NCBI RefSeq assembly: GCF_900142225.1
Contig: NZ_FRAD01000007.1
Span: 1 to 64,000 of the forward strand
Reading direction: 5' to 3'
Source: Hathewaya proteolytica DSM 3090
GTDB lineage: Bacteria > Bacillota > Clostridia > Clostridiales > Clostridiaceae
DNA length: 64,000 bases
Position numbers and translations under genes: made by a program. Below, piece by piece: positions 54,308 through 62,328 of this stretch. How positions within the stretch are numbered: the first letter of the stretch is position 1; every line of letters starts with the position of its first letter. A model generated the notes under the pieces. The model searched no databases, was not told the origin of the DNA, and was given only the letters and a program-made list of their open reading frames with translations.

Positions 54308-54822
54308 CTACACCCAACCCCCTTCATTTCCATCATGTACTTCTTTGAAAATAAATCACGTCCTCTTGATAGTCTAGTTTGAACAGTTTTTTCGTTAAGC
54401 TCTAATATCTCAGATATTTCTCTAGTGTTAAATCCCTCTAAATAATATAAAAGTAAAATTGTCCTGTATTTTTCATCTACAATTTTGAGAAGTTCCACAA
54501 ACTCCATCCTATCAAAATCCATTTCTTGCACCGGCACTTCTAAGATTTCATCGGTAAAATATATTTTTTTACCTAAATTCAAAGAATCCTTGCACTTATT
54601 AATTAAAATTCTTATCATCCAGGTTTTAAAATACTTGCATTTTTTCAAATCCCCTATTTTTTCATAACAGATTAATATGGTATCCTGTATTGCATCGGCA
54701 ACATCCTCATCATTTTTTAAGTATGCTTTGGCAACCTTATACATACTCTGCATGTTTAATTCCATAAGTTTTACAAAGGCTTCCTTATCTTTGCTTCTCG
54801 CCCTCATTACAAGCATATCCAC
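54304..54822 (-). CDS. ECF-type RNA polymerase sigma factor
   Basis: About 172 residues. Sigma region 2: AFVKLMELNMQSMYKVAKAYLKNDEDVADAIQDTILICYEKIGDLK and FKTWMIRILINKCKD. Region 4: YRTILLLYYLEGFNTREISEILELNEKTVQTRLSRGRDLF. The frame opens farther to 54903, but AAGGGGG lies 8 nt before the GTG at 54822 (or before the ATG at 54816), so the long N-terminal extension is doubtful. Divergent from the PPDK regulator gene. Target regulon unknown; autoregulation is common in the family. Confidence 0.88.
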   Translation of the reverse strand: MDMLVMRARSKDKEAFVKLMELNMQSMYKVAKAYLKNDEDVADAIQDTILICYEKIGDLKKCKYFKTWMIRILINKCKDSLNLGKKIYFTDEILEVPVQEMDFDRMEFVELLKIVDEKYRTILLLYYLEGFNTREISEILELNEKTVQTRLSRGRDLFSKKYMMEMKGVGCR

Positions 54823-54994
54823 ATCAACCACCCCCTTATATGACTGGCCAGTCTTTTTTGGTATTACACTCATTAGACTGTGTATGTATGATAAAGCCTT
54901 CAAAGAAATAATAAATTATGTGTTTTATTTTGTACATCACTAGACTATAATTTAATTATAGTAGAATAATTGAATTTTGAAAGCAGGTGGCGAA

Positions 54995-55816
54995 ATGTTA
55001 ACAATATATGCTGTATCTGATTCCATAGGTGAAACAGCAGAACTAGTGGCTCAAGCAGCTGCTAGGCAATTTTCAGAACATATAAATGTGAAAAGAGTTT
55101 CATATGTTAAAAGCATGGACGATGTAAGTGAATTTATAAACTCCATAGATGCTAGTGATAATGATTCTTCAGAAAAATCCATGGTAGTCTCCACCATAGT
55201 TTTGGCCGATGTCCGTGAGTTTCTAACACAAAAGTGTGTTGAGAAAAACATAAGTATAACAAATGTCCTTGGTCCAATTATGAACGTGGCTGCAAGACTT
55301 TTAAATACTGTGCCAGAGTACAACCCAGGTGCTGTATGGAATATAGATGAAGCTTACAACAGAAGAATAGAAGCCATAGAATTTGCAATACAATACGATG
55401 ATAGTAAAGATTATAGAGGAATAAAAAATGCTGACGTTATTTTAGTTGGGCTCTCTAGAACATCAAAGACTCCATTGTCAATGTATCTAGCCAACAAGGG
55501 TATAAAAGCTTTAAACATACCAGTAATACCTGAAATACCAATACCGGATGAGTTGTTTGCCATGGATAAGAGAAAAATATTTGGACTTACCGTAGATCCA
55601 CTTCATTTAATTGAAATACGAAAACATAGACTGGGAAACATGCACAGTTCCGCAGTAGAATATGCTAATGATCAGCGAATTTTAGATGAATACGATTACT
55701 ATGAAAAATTAATTAAAAAATTAAGCTGCAAGCAAATAAATGTAACTAAAAGGGCCATTGAAGATACAGCACTTATAATCATGCAAAGTCTTAAAGAATC
55801 TTTTAGAGAAGACTAA
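54995..55816 (+). CDS. Pyruvate, phosphate dikinase regulatory protein (DUF299)
   Basis: About 273 residues. Bifunctional serine/threonine kinase and pyrophosphorylase that switches PPDK (or PEP synthetase) off and on using ADP and Pi. Start IYAVSDSIGETAELVAQAA; P-loop-like VILVGLSRTSKTPLSMYLA; PEIPIPDELF; GLTVDPLHLIEIRKHRL. The ATG at 54995 follows AGGTGG; the TTG six codons upstream is rejected. PPDK itself is not in this window. Confidence 0.94.
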   Translation: MLTIYAVSDSIGETAELVAQAAARQFSEHINVKRVSYVKSMDDVSEFINSIDASDNDSSEKSMVVSTIVLADVREFLTQKCVEKNISITNVLGPIMNVAARLLNTVPEYNPGAVWNIDEAYNRRIEAIEFAIQYDDSKDYRGIKNADVILVGLSRTSKTPLSMYLANKGIKALNIPVIPEIPIPDELFAMDKRKIFGLTVDPLHLIEIRKHRLGNMHSSAVEYANDQRILDEYDYYEKLIKKLSCKQINVTKRAIEDTALIIMQSLKESFRED

Positions 55817-55819
55817 AAC

Positions 55820-55862
55820 AAAAACCATTCCCGGGATTACTCCTAAAGGAATGGTTTTTGTT
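55820..55862. terminator. Terminator between the PPDK regulator and the methyltransferase operon
   Basis: AAAAACCATTCC/GGAATGGTTTTT, a perfect 12-bp stem with T-run TTTTTGTTTC on the plus strand and A/T runs suitable for the minus strand as well; the two convergent genes share it. Confidence 0.9.
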
Positions 55863-55874
55863 TCTCAATAAAAA

Positions 55875-56969
55875 TTATTTCTGTAGTAATGTATGCAGTT
55901 TTTCTTCTGTAACTGGGTAACCTATTTCCCTTGCAGCATCCATCATAGCCTGTATGTTCTCTAATGGAGTTTCTACTGGCAAGCTACAGCCGGACATTAT
56001 AACATAACCCTTTGGAGAATCCCAACACTTACTTACACAATCTATTACCGATTTCCTTATTTCCGTTGGGGTACCACCATACATAACTGTGGCAGGTTCC
56101 ACATTTCCCATGATCTTCACTCTATCTCCAACTTGTTTTTTACACTGTTCTAGGTCTGCAATATTGTCAATGCTAAGTCCTGTGATTTTTGATTCCACAA
56201 GGTCTTCCCATATTGGATCAGTTTTTCCGCAAATGTGTATTGTAACACCCTTGCCTTTGGAATTGATATACTCTATCAACCTTCTTAAATATGGCAATGA
56301 GAACTCTCTAAAGTGTTTTGGACTAACCACAGTACAAGATGACATAGGTTCTGATATGGTTGGTGTAAGACCACAAGATAGAATAGCCTCTGTGTAATTT
56401 ATACATGTTTTAAGAGAAATTTCGCAGAGTTTATGTACTAAGTCTGGTCTTTTAAACATAAGTTTCGTCATAACTGGAACGCCTACAAGGAAAAACGCAT
56501 TTGTAAATGGTCCAACTACGCCACCTGAACATGGAACCTCAGTACCTACGCCGTCTATAAGGTACTTCATTGCCTCTACATGAACTGGCAATCTTCCATC
56601 TTTGTATGGATTTACTTCTCTTAATGCATCTATTTTTTCTTCTAGTTCCTTCATATCTTTAAATTCATTTATAGCTGGCTCCAACAAATCAGCTGTATTA
56701 TCCTCTGGCAGAATAACCTTTGCACCCATGGCCTCTGACCAAGTAAACAAATCAGTAAATACTCTAACTCCATCATAACCAAATCTTCTATAAGACGCTA
56801 TTTGTGCTTCTGCTATGGCTTTACCACTGGTATTAAATTCTGATATTTTACATCCATATATTCTTGCTACACCATTGGCTATATTAGGATTGCATGGTAA
56901 TCTGTCCGCACTATCACCTTTTGCAATTGCCTTTGATCTCTCCAATGGAGTCATTAAATCCTTTGACAT
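55875..56969 (-). CDS. UroD/MtaA-family methyltransferase (methylcobamide:thiol type)
   Basis: 364 residues of the uroporphyrinogen decarboxylase superfamily, in the branch of corrinoid-linked methyltransferases such as MtaA and CmuA rather than heme UroD. The TIM barrel is full length. The zinc site is visible: HICGKTDP around 246-253 and a distal Cys in MSGCSLPVETP near 327. UroD's substrate-binding pattern is absent. It probably moves a methyl group between a corrinoid protein and a thiol. Last gene of the operon, 22 nt after the activator. The Shine-Dalgarno GGGGGAG precedes the ATG. Confidence 0.82.
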   Translation of the reverse strand: MSKDLMTPLERSKAIAKGDSADRLPCNPNIANGVARIYGCKISEFNTSGKAIAEAQIASYRRFGYDGVRVFTDLFTWSEAMGAKVILPEDNTADLLEPAINEFKDMKELEEKIDALREVNPYKDGRLPVHVEAMKYLIDGVGTEVPCSGGVVGPFTNAFFLVGVPVMTKLMFKRPDLVHKLCEISLKTCINYTEAILSCGLTPTISEPMSSCTVVSPKHFREFSLPYLRRLIEYINSKGKGVTIHICGKTDPIWEDLVESKITGLSIDNIADLEQCKKQVGDRVKIMGNVEPATVMYGGTPTEIRKSVIDCVSKCWDSPKGYVIMSGCSLPVETPLENIQAMMDAAREIGYPVTEEKLHTLLQK

Positions 56970-56991
56970 TATATTACTCCCCCTGCTTCAT

Positions 56992-57750
56992 TTAAATCTT
57001 CTTTGCCAACAATGCCGCACCTATGGCACCTGCATATCTTGCGTCTTTGCAAGTCTTTATATCTTTTTCAAGTTTTTTTGATAAACTTTCAACTATGTAA
57101 TCACAGTCGCATAATCCGCCAGTTAAAAAATATTTATTTCCTGAGGAATGTCTGCCACATAATGATTTAACTTTGCTTACAATGGAATCAATTACCGCAA
57201 AGGCAATATCCTCCTTTTTCTCACCTCTACCTATAAGACTTATAACTTCCGATTCTGCGAAAACCGTACACATGGAGCTTATGGTGACACCACCACCCTT
57301 TGAAGCAAGATCACACAGTTCATCAATGCTAATACCAAGAACATTGGCCATAATCTCCATAAATCGTCCTGTTCCAGCAGAGCATTTATCATTCATAATA
57401 AAATCAGTAACCATTCCATTCTCTAAAGTTATAACCTTTGTATCCTGACCACCTATATCTATAACTGTGCAGTTGTCATCATACAAATGCGCTGCCCCTC
57501 TACCATGGCAGGTTATCTCAGTGACAGTTTTGTCCGCATAGGGTACTGACACTCTTCCATAACCTGTAGCTACCACTTTGTAATCCGTACTACAGATGTC
57601 AAATTCACTTTCTATCCTATCCTTTATAGATTTTGCTGTCTCCAAACTGCTCCAACCCGTAGGCATGGTAAAAGTGGATACAAGATCCTCCCCTTTAAAC
57701 ATAGCTACCTTTGCCGCTGTTGAACCAATATCTATACCAACATAATACAT
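56992..57750 (-). CDS. ATP-dependent activator of 2-hydroxyacyl-CoA dehydratase/double-cubane proteins (HgdC/YjiL type)
   Basis: 252 residues of the BadF/BcrA/HgdC ASKHA ATPase family. Phosphate loops GIDIGSTAAKVA and VIDIGGQDTKVI. The two cysteines that hold a [4Fe-4S] cluster at the dimer interface are in NDKCSAGTGRF and SSMCTVFAESEV. LTGGLCDCDYIVESL and AGAIGAAL complete the fold. In characterised systems ATP hydrolysis drives one electron at very low potential onto the partner iron-sulfur enzyme. It lies 14 nt after the DUF3343 gene and near two candidate partners. Confidence 0.9.
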   Translation of the reverse strand: MYYVGIDIGSTAAKVAMFKGEDLVSTFTMPTGWSSLETAKSIKDRIESEFDICSTDYKVVATGYGRVSVPYADKTVTEITCHGRGAAHLYDDNCTVIDIGGQDTKVITLENGMVTDFIMNDKCSAGTGRFMEIMANVLGISIDELCDLASKGGGVTISSMCTVFAESEVISLIGRGEKKEDIAFAVIDSIVSKVKSLCGRHSSGNKYFLTGGLCDCDYIVESLSKKLEKDIKTCKDARYAGAIGAALLAKKI

Positions 57751-57764
57751 AAATTGCCACCTTT

Positions 57765-58007
57765 CTATATTCCAAAAAATCCTTCTATTTTTATGTCATG
57801 TTCCTTAACTAATACTGCAATCCGCTCCTCATCCTTCTTTTGGTACTTTATTGACATACCACAAAAGGAAGATAATTTCCTTGGAGTGGGTGATATAACA
57901 TACTTTATTTTATTTTGCTTTAAGAGAGCCTCAAGTTTAAGGCCCTCCGTATAGTTGTGGAACAATATATAAAAATCCTTTTGTTTCTCTATATTACTTT
58001 CGTCCAT
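57765..58007 (-). CDS. Small DUF3343 protein
   Basis: 80 residues: FYILFHNYTEGLKLEALLKQNKIKYVISPTPRKLSSFCGMSIKYQKKDEERIAVLVKEHDIKIEGFF. Matches the DUF3343 pattern, a family often found beside activator/dehydratase pairs and suggested as a sulfur/selenium carrier. The conserved single Cys (SSFCGMS) is present. It starts only 2 nt after the upstream stop without its own clear Shine-Dalgarno, so translation is probably coupled. Confidence 0.78.
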   Translation of the reverse strand: MDESNIEKQKDFYILFHNYTEGLKLEALLKQNKIKYVISPTPRKLSSFCGMSIKYQKKDEERIAVLVKEHDIKIEGFFGI

Positions 58008-58009
58008 GG

Positions 58010-59269
58010 CTATATAATTTCAAGGAATGCTTCTACTCTTGTCTTTATCTGACCAGAATCTTCACTACCATAATCAGTTTCGATTCTCATCACAGGAATA
58101 TTTTGTTCCTTGAGAGTTTCTTGAAGTTTCTTAGATTCGATGGAGTAAGTATGACAGAAGGATAGGCCATAATCAATCACACCATCAACATCATATTCCT
58201 TTGCATATCTCAAAACATCCTCTGTTCTATTCTGGTTTGGAGTGAAGCAAGCACAGTTTATATTTAAGTATCTCTTAGCCATATTTGAAATTAATTCATC
58301 TACGCTATCGCCTTGGTCACTTACATAATTTTCAAAATATCTAGTTCCAGTGCAAGACTCCTCTACTACAACTTCAGCATGAAGACTTTCAATAATTTGA
58401 TGAAGCTTCCAGTTTGGTAACGCCATTGGAGTACCAGTTATCATTATTCTCTTCTTTCCTGTATCCTTCAGAGTTTTTATTCTTTCCTCTAGCTCATCAC
58501 ACAATTCATTAGTTTTTTCTATAAATCTCTCAGGATCATCGTAGAAAGCTATCTGACTTATTAACAATGAATCAAGCCCACTTATTGGTGATGGTCTATG
58601 TTTTCTAAGATCGTATAATCTCTTTAGAACTTGTCTTTTTTTATTGCATAATGTTATTGCTTTTTTAAGATTTTCTACAGTGACCTTATTGCCTGTAAGC
58701 TCTTCCATTTTTTCTATGAATAGCTTAATCTCACCTTCCCACATTCTAAAATCTTTTTCTCTTTTCATCTGTGGAAGATCCATAACGTGTATAGGCTTTA
58801 TATCGCCTATTATTTCCCAAGCTTTTTTCTTTCCATCACAGGTAGTTTCGCCAATTACCATATCACAAGACATAAAATATGGACAAGTTCTATCCACTAA
58901 AGCTCCTGTAAAAGCTTTTATTAGTGGACATAGGTTCTTAGGTAATACCTTTTCTCCACCTTCAATCCAAAACTGAGAACCAGCACAAAGGCCTACTCCT
59001 ATAGCGTTAGTTGCCAAAATCACTTCATCAGGCACGAAGACACAAAATGTTCCAACTACCTTTCTTCCCTGTTTTCTAGCTTCTTCAAGCTCTTGAATCC
59101 TAAGACCATGAACCTCAGATACCACAAAGTTAAAGTAATTCATACCATCTGGTCTATCCTCTTGGTTCATGAAAGTACTGCCATAAAGTTCTGGTAAAAT
59201 TGAGCAAAGTTCGTCGTGTTTCTCCAGATTTACATTTAACCCTTTCCACATTTCTCTGTAATCAGCCAT
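58010..59269 (-). CDS. HgdB/double-cubane family iron-sulfur protein, variant paralogue
   Basis: 419 residues of the 2-hydroxyacyl-CoA dehydratase D-subunit / double-cubane-cluster superfamily. Conserved segments: GTFCVFVPDEVILA (C76), KNLCPLIKAF (C114), RTCPYFMSCD (C129), GETTCDGKKKAWE (C144), EESCTGTRYFE (C306), and LSFCHTYS (C372). Compared with the paralogue at 59313-60467 it has about 35 extra N-terminal residues, lacks the Cys of TGCPIG (TGTPMA) and has Val for a second Cys, so its cluster ligands may differ. The substrate is not evident. The Shine-Dalgarno GGAGGGG precedes the ATG. Confidence 0.82.
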   Translation of the reverse strand: MADYREMWKGLNVNLEKHDELCSILPELYGSTFMNQEDRPDGMNYFNFVVSEVHGLRIQELEEARKQGRKVVGTFCVFVPDEVILATNAIGVGLCAGSQFWIEGGEKVLPKNLCPLIKAFTGALVDRTCPYFMSCDMVIGETTCDGKKKAWEIIGDIKPIHVMDLPQMKREKDFRMWEGEIKLFIEKMEELTGNKVTVENLKKAITLCNKKRQVLKRLYDLRKHRPSPISGLDSLLISQIAFYDDPERFIEKTNELCDELEERIKTLKDTGKKRIMITGTPMALPNWKLHQIIESLHAEVVVEESCTGTRYFENYVSDQGDSVDELISNMAKRYLNINCACFTPNQNRTEDVLRYAKEYDVDGVIDYGLSFCHTYSIESKKLQETLKEQNIPVMRIETDYGSEDSGQIKTRVEAFLEII

Positions 59270-59312
59270 AATAAATTCCCCTCCAAAGGTAAATAATTAA
59301 TATATTTTAATA

Positions 59313-60467
59313 CTAAAGCATTTCTATAAATGCAGCTATTCTAGTTTTTAACTGGCCCGTATCAGCCTGTGAGTAATCAGTTTCAAGGCTCATATAAGGA
59401 GTTTTCTTTTCCTTTGTGACAAATTCTTTAACTCTATGTGTCTCCACATTAAACGTATGGCAAGCTTGAAGAACAACATCTATAACACCATCTATTTTGT
59501 ATTCGTCTATAAGTTCTCCTAGCATCTCAATTCTATTATCATTAGGAGCCATTACTGAGCATCCTATATTTAAGTATTTTTCAGCCAACTCTACATACAC
59601 ATCTCTCTTTGGATCTTCGTCCACAAGACGGCTATTGGATTTAACACCACCACAGTTTTCAAAGCACACAACTACTCCATCGCTTTCCTCTATGATTTTT
59701 ATAACCTTATTAGCTGCTCCACCAATTGGACATCCTGTAACAAGAATTCTCTTTTTGCCTCCATCAACTTTTCTTTGGCCTTTATTGTATTCATCCTTAA
59801 TTTTGTCAATCATCTCACGTATATTTTTATTCTGGACATCTTTGTCCAAAGTAAAACCAGCTCCTTCTAATACAGTCTGCATCTCAGTTCCTGTAACAGC
59901 TGGTGGGTTAAGTTTTCCTAGTTCATAGAATTCCCTTAAAAGACTTCTCTCCACGTTACATTTCTTAACCTGTTCTCTTATAGCGTCTTCAGTTATCTCT
60001 ATGTTAAACTCTTTTTCCAGTCTTTCTCTTAGAAGTTTTAACTCTTCTACCCATACATCCACAGCATAACTTCTGTCTATTGCCTGCGGTAGCTGCATTA
60101 CGTGCATTGGCTTAAGCTTTGATAAAAGCTCGTACATCTTTTTTTTGCCATCGCAAGTAGTCTCTCCTACAAGAATATCTGAAAAATATGTAAAAGGACA
60201 TTTTTGACTAAGCGCAAATCCATAAGAGGATTTAACCATAGGACAAAGGTTTTTTGGAAGATGCTTTTCTCCATCTGGAATTGGCTCCTCACTTGTACCA
60301 CAAAGGCCAACTGCCACCGCACCTGAAGCATATATTATTTCTCTTGGTGTAAATGTGCAAAATACGCCTACTATGTGTTTACCTTGATCTTTAAATTCTT
60401 TTACTCTTACAAAAGCATTACGCCTTGCCTCACTAAACTCATTGAACTGTTCTGGTAAATTACTCAT
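59313..60467 (-). CDS. Double-cubane cluster-type iron-sulfur protein (YjiM-like)
   Basis: 384 residues, the length of E. coli YjiM and close to the Carboxydothermus double-cubane protein. Cysteines in conserved contexts: GVFCTFTPREI (C37), KNLCPMVKS (C75), QKCPFTYF (C90), GETTCDGKKKMYE (C105), VTGCPIGG (C246), FENCGG (C272), NIGCSVMAP (C303), and QACHTF (C336). With the YjiL-type ATPase in the same operon it could form an ATP-driven low-potential reductase. 43 nt before the variant paralogue; GGAGG precedes the ATG. Confidence 0.84.
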   Translation of the reverse strand: MSNLPEQFNEFSEARRNAFVRVKEFKDQGKHIVGVFCTFTPREIIYASGAVAVGLCGTSEEPIPDGEKHLPKNLCPMVKSSYGFALSQKCPFTYFSDILVGETTCDGKKKMYELLSKLKPMHVMQLPQAIDRSYAVDVWVEELKLLRERLEKEFNIEITEDAIREQVKKCNVERSLLREFYELGKLNPPAVTGTEMQTVLEGAGFTLDKDVQNKNIREMIDKIKDEYNKGQRKVDGGKKRILVTGCPIGGAANKVIKIIEESDGVVVCFENCGGVKSNSRLVDEDPKRDVYVELAEKYLNIGCSVMAPNDNRIEMLGELIDEYKIDGVIDVVLQACHTFNVETHRVKEFVTKEKKTPYMSLETDYSQADTGQLKTRIAAFIEML

Positions 60468-60490
60468 TCGTTAAATTCCTCCATTGAATT

Positions 60491-61366
60491 TTATTCTATA
60501 ATTAATCTATAAACCGCATTATCTTTCAAATGAAGAGCTGTTCTCTTGATACATGCATGACCAAGTACTTTACAATCAGTTCTCTCTTTAAAAATCTCCA
60601 TCATGGCTTTACCGTATGTTTTATCAGCATCATACTCTATCCTCTCCGATGAGCACAACCCTGAATTTTCAAGAGAAGCAGATGTTTTTCCACAAACGTG
60701 AATAATTACACCTGAAATATTGTCTCTCATGGCCTTAATTATTCTAAGACTGGCTGGGGCACTGACTTCTTTAAATACCTTTGGACCCACCAAATCCATG
60801 GCACCAACTGGGTCAGAGTAAGAGATCACATCTACACCCCTCTTTGAAGCCTCTATGGCATATTTAATTACGCTAGCCTCAATATTGCCTATGAATTTAT
60901 CCACAATATCCTTATTTTTTCTTATTGCTTTATAAAAAGTTGTGGAATCAATAAGGGAAGATATTATGGTAAATGGACCCTCGATATTCAACACAACAGT
61001 TTCACCCTGTTCCTTTAAAGTTCCTACAGCCTTCAAAACCTCACTGATTCGCCCCTTGGTAAAATCAATATCCTGTATTTTATCAAGTTCTTCTATAGAA
61101 TTGAATAAGTATCTTTCAACCCTAGGACCAGTTTTATTATCACCCAATTTAATTATGGCACCTAAAGCTTCAGCTTCTACAGTATTACAGAAAGGAAGCC
61201 TGCATATATTGTCACCCTTACTTTCCTTAAGAGCTTTTGATAAAACACTCATATACTCACCCTTAGTATGTACCAAAGGGAAACCTAGACCTGTTTTCTC
61301 TTCTATATCTTCTGGAATCTGCTCCAAGTCGTCACTGACACATTTAAAAGCAATTTTATTTTCCAT
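60491..61366 (-). CDS. Short UroD/MtaA-like methyltransferase domain protein
   Basis: 291 residues, about 50-70 shorter at the N-terminus than typical UroD-fold methyltransferases. Motifs: TVVLNIEGPFTIISSLID, VDVISYSDPVGAMDLVGPKVFKEVSAP, the zinc-type HVCGKTSASLE, and a distal Cys in LGHACIKRTAL. The arrangement resembles methylcobamide-dependent methyltransferases. The gene start overlaps the end of the CobW-like gene by 11 nt. The Shine-Dalgarno GGGAGGTG lies inside that upstream gene. Not a pseudogene by frame; function inferred. Confidence 0.78.
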   Translation of the reverse strand: MENKIAFKCVSDDLEQIPEDIEEKTGLGFPLVHTKGEYMSVLSKALKESKGDNICRLPFCNTVEAEALGAIIKLGDNKTGPRVERYLFNSIEELDKIQDIDFTKGRISEVLKAVGTLKEQGETVVLNIEGPFTIISSLIDSTTFYKAIRKNKDIVDKFIGNIEASVIKYAIEASKRGVDVISYSDPVGAMDLVGPKVFKEVSAPASLRIIKAMRDNISGVIIHVCGKTSASLENSGLCSSERIEYDADKTYGKAMMEIFKERTDCKVLGHACIKRTALHLKDNAVYRLIIE

Positions 61367-62303
61367 ATATTTTCACCTCCCTAGGTTGAAAAATCATATT
61401 TATTCTGAACTTTTTTAAATTCTTACCGATAATGCAAACTTTGCCCTCTGATTTTAAGTTACTGTGGGTTATGGAAAGCCTGCCCTTTACATAATTAAAT
61501 TCCAAAGACCCATCGCAACACGGTACATTGCCCTTTGCTCTGTACACAATGCCTAACTTGGAATTGTTCAAAGATTTTAGTTTCTTTTCTAACTGATTTC
61601 TTGAATGCTCTGATTTTATACTAATTCCCATGGACTGAAAATCATGAACCTCTTCCATAGCCTTTTTCTGTGATGAAATATATATGTCTTTCATCACTTG
61701 GTGCTCCAAGGTTTTCCCCTTAAGAAGTAAACACAGATTATCTGCCGACAAGCTATCTAGACTCTCATAAATCATGTTGGCATCACTATTAATCTGCCTT
61801 AATGAATCAATTATATTATTTAATTCTTCTACCGATATATTATCAACTTTGCTTATAAACAGGGTTTTAGCATTAATAATCTGATCCTTAAAAAATTCTC
61901 CAAACACCTCTTGCTGTTCAAAATAACCCTCTCCATCTATGACTGTTATGGCATTTTCAACAAGACATTTTTCTTTCAAGTCCCCAAAATTCAATACTTC
62001 AAATATCCCACTGAGTGTCCCAAGACCTGTGGGCTCTATGATTATATTATCAGGATTTATATCCTCTATTATATTTTGGATAGCCTCGTGAAAATCAAGC
62101 TTAAGAGAGCAGCAGATGCAGCCGCTTGGGAGTTCGACTACATCATATCCCTCTTTCTTTACCACATCTCCATCTATGGAAACTTCGCCAAATTCATTTT
62201 CAATGATAACATTTTTTTCATTTCTCAATATCTCCATGAGTCTCTTTATAAAAGTAGTTTTCCCCGCTCCAAGAAACCCAGATACAATATGAATTTTTAC
62301 CAT
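61356..62303 (-). CDS. CobW/P47K-family GTPase
   Basis: 315 residues: G1 loop GFLGAGKTTF (about 9-18), the metal-binding GCICCS motif (about 62-67), IIEPTGLG, SKVD guanine-specificity motif, and a C-terminal CobW domain with GIVYRAKGNVP. COG0523 proteins act as metallochaperones or in cobalamin metabolism. Between the corrinoid activator and the zinc methyltransferases, a zinc or cobalt/corrinoid delivery role is inferred. The Shine-Dalgarno GGAGGGAG precedes the ATG. 25 nt after the activator gene. Confidence 0.86.
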   Translation of the reverse strand: MVKIHIVSGFLGAGKTTFIKRLMEILRNEKNVIIENEFGEVSIDGDVVKKEGYDVVELPSGCICCSLKLDFHEAIQNIIEDINPDNIIIEPTGLGTLSGIFEVLNFGDLKEKCLVENAITVIDGEGYFEQQEVFGEFFKDQIINAKTLFISKVDNISVEELNNIIDSLRQINSDANMIYESLDSLSADNLCLLLKGKTLEHQVMKDIYISSQKKAMEEVHDFQSMGISIKSEHSRNQLEKKLKSLNNSKLGIVYRAKGNVPCCDGSLEFNYVKGRLSITHSNLKSEGKVCIIGKNLKKFRINMIFQPREVKIYGK

Positions 62304-62328
62304 TTTAAAATATCTCCCTCCATTATTT

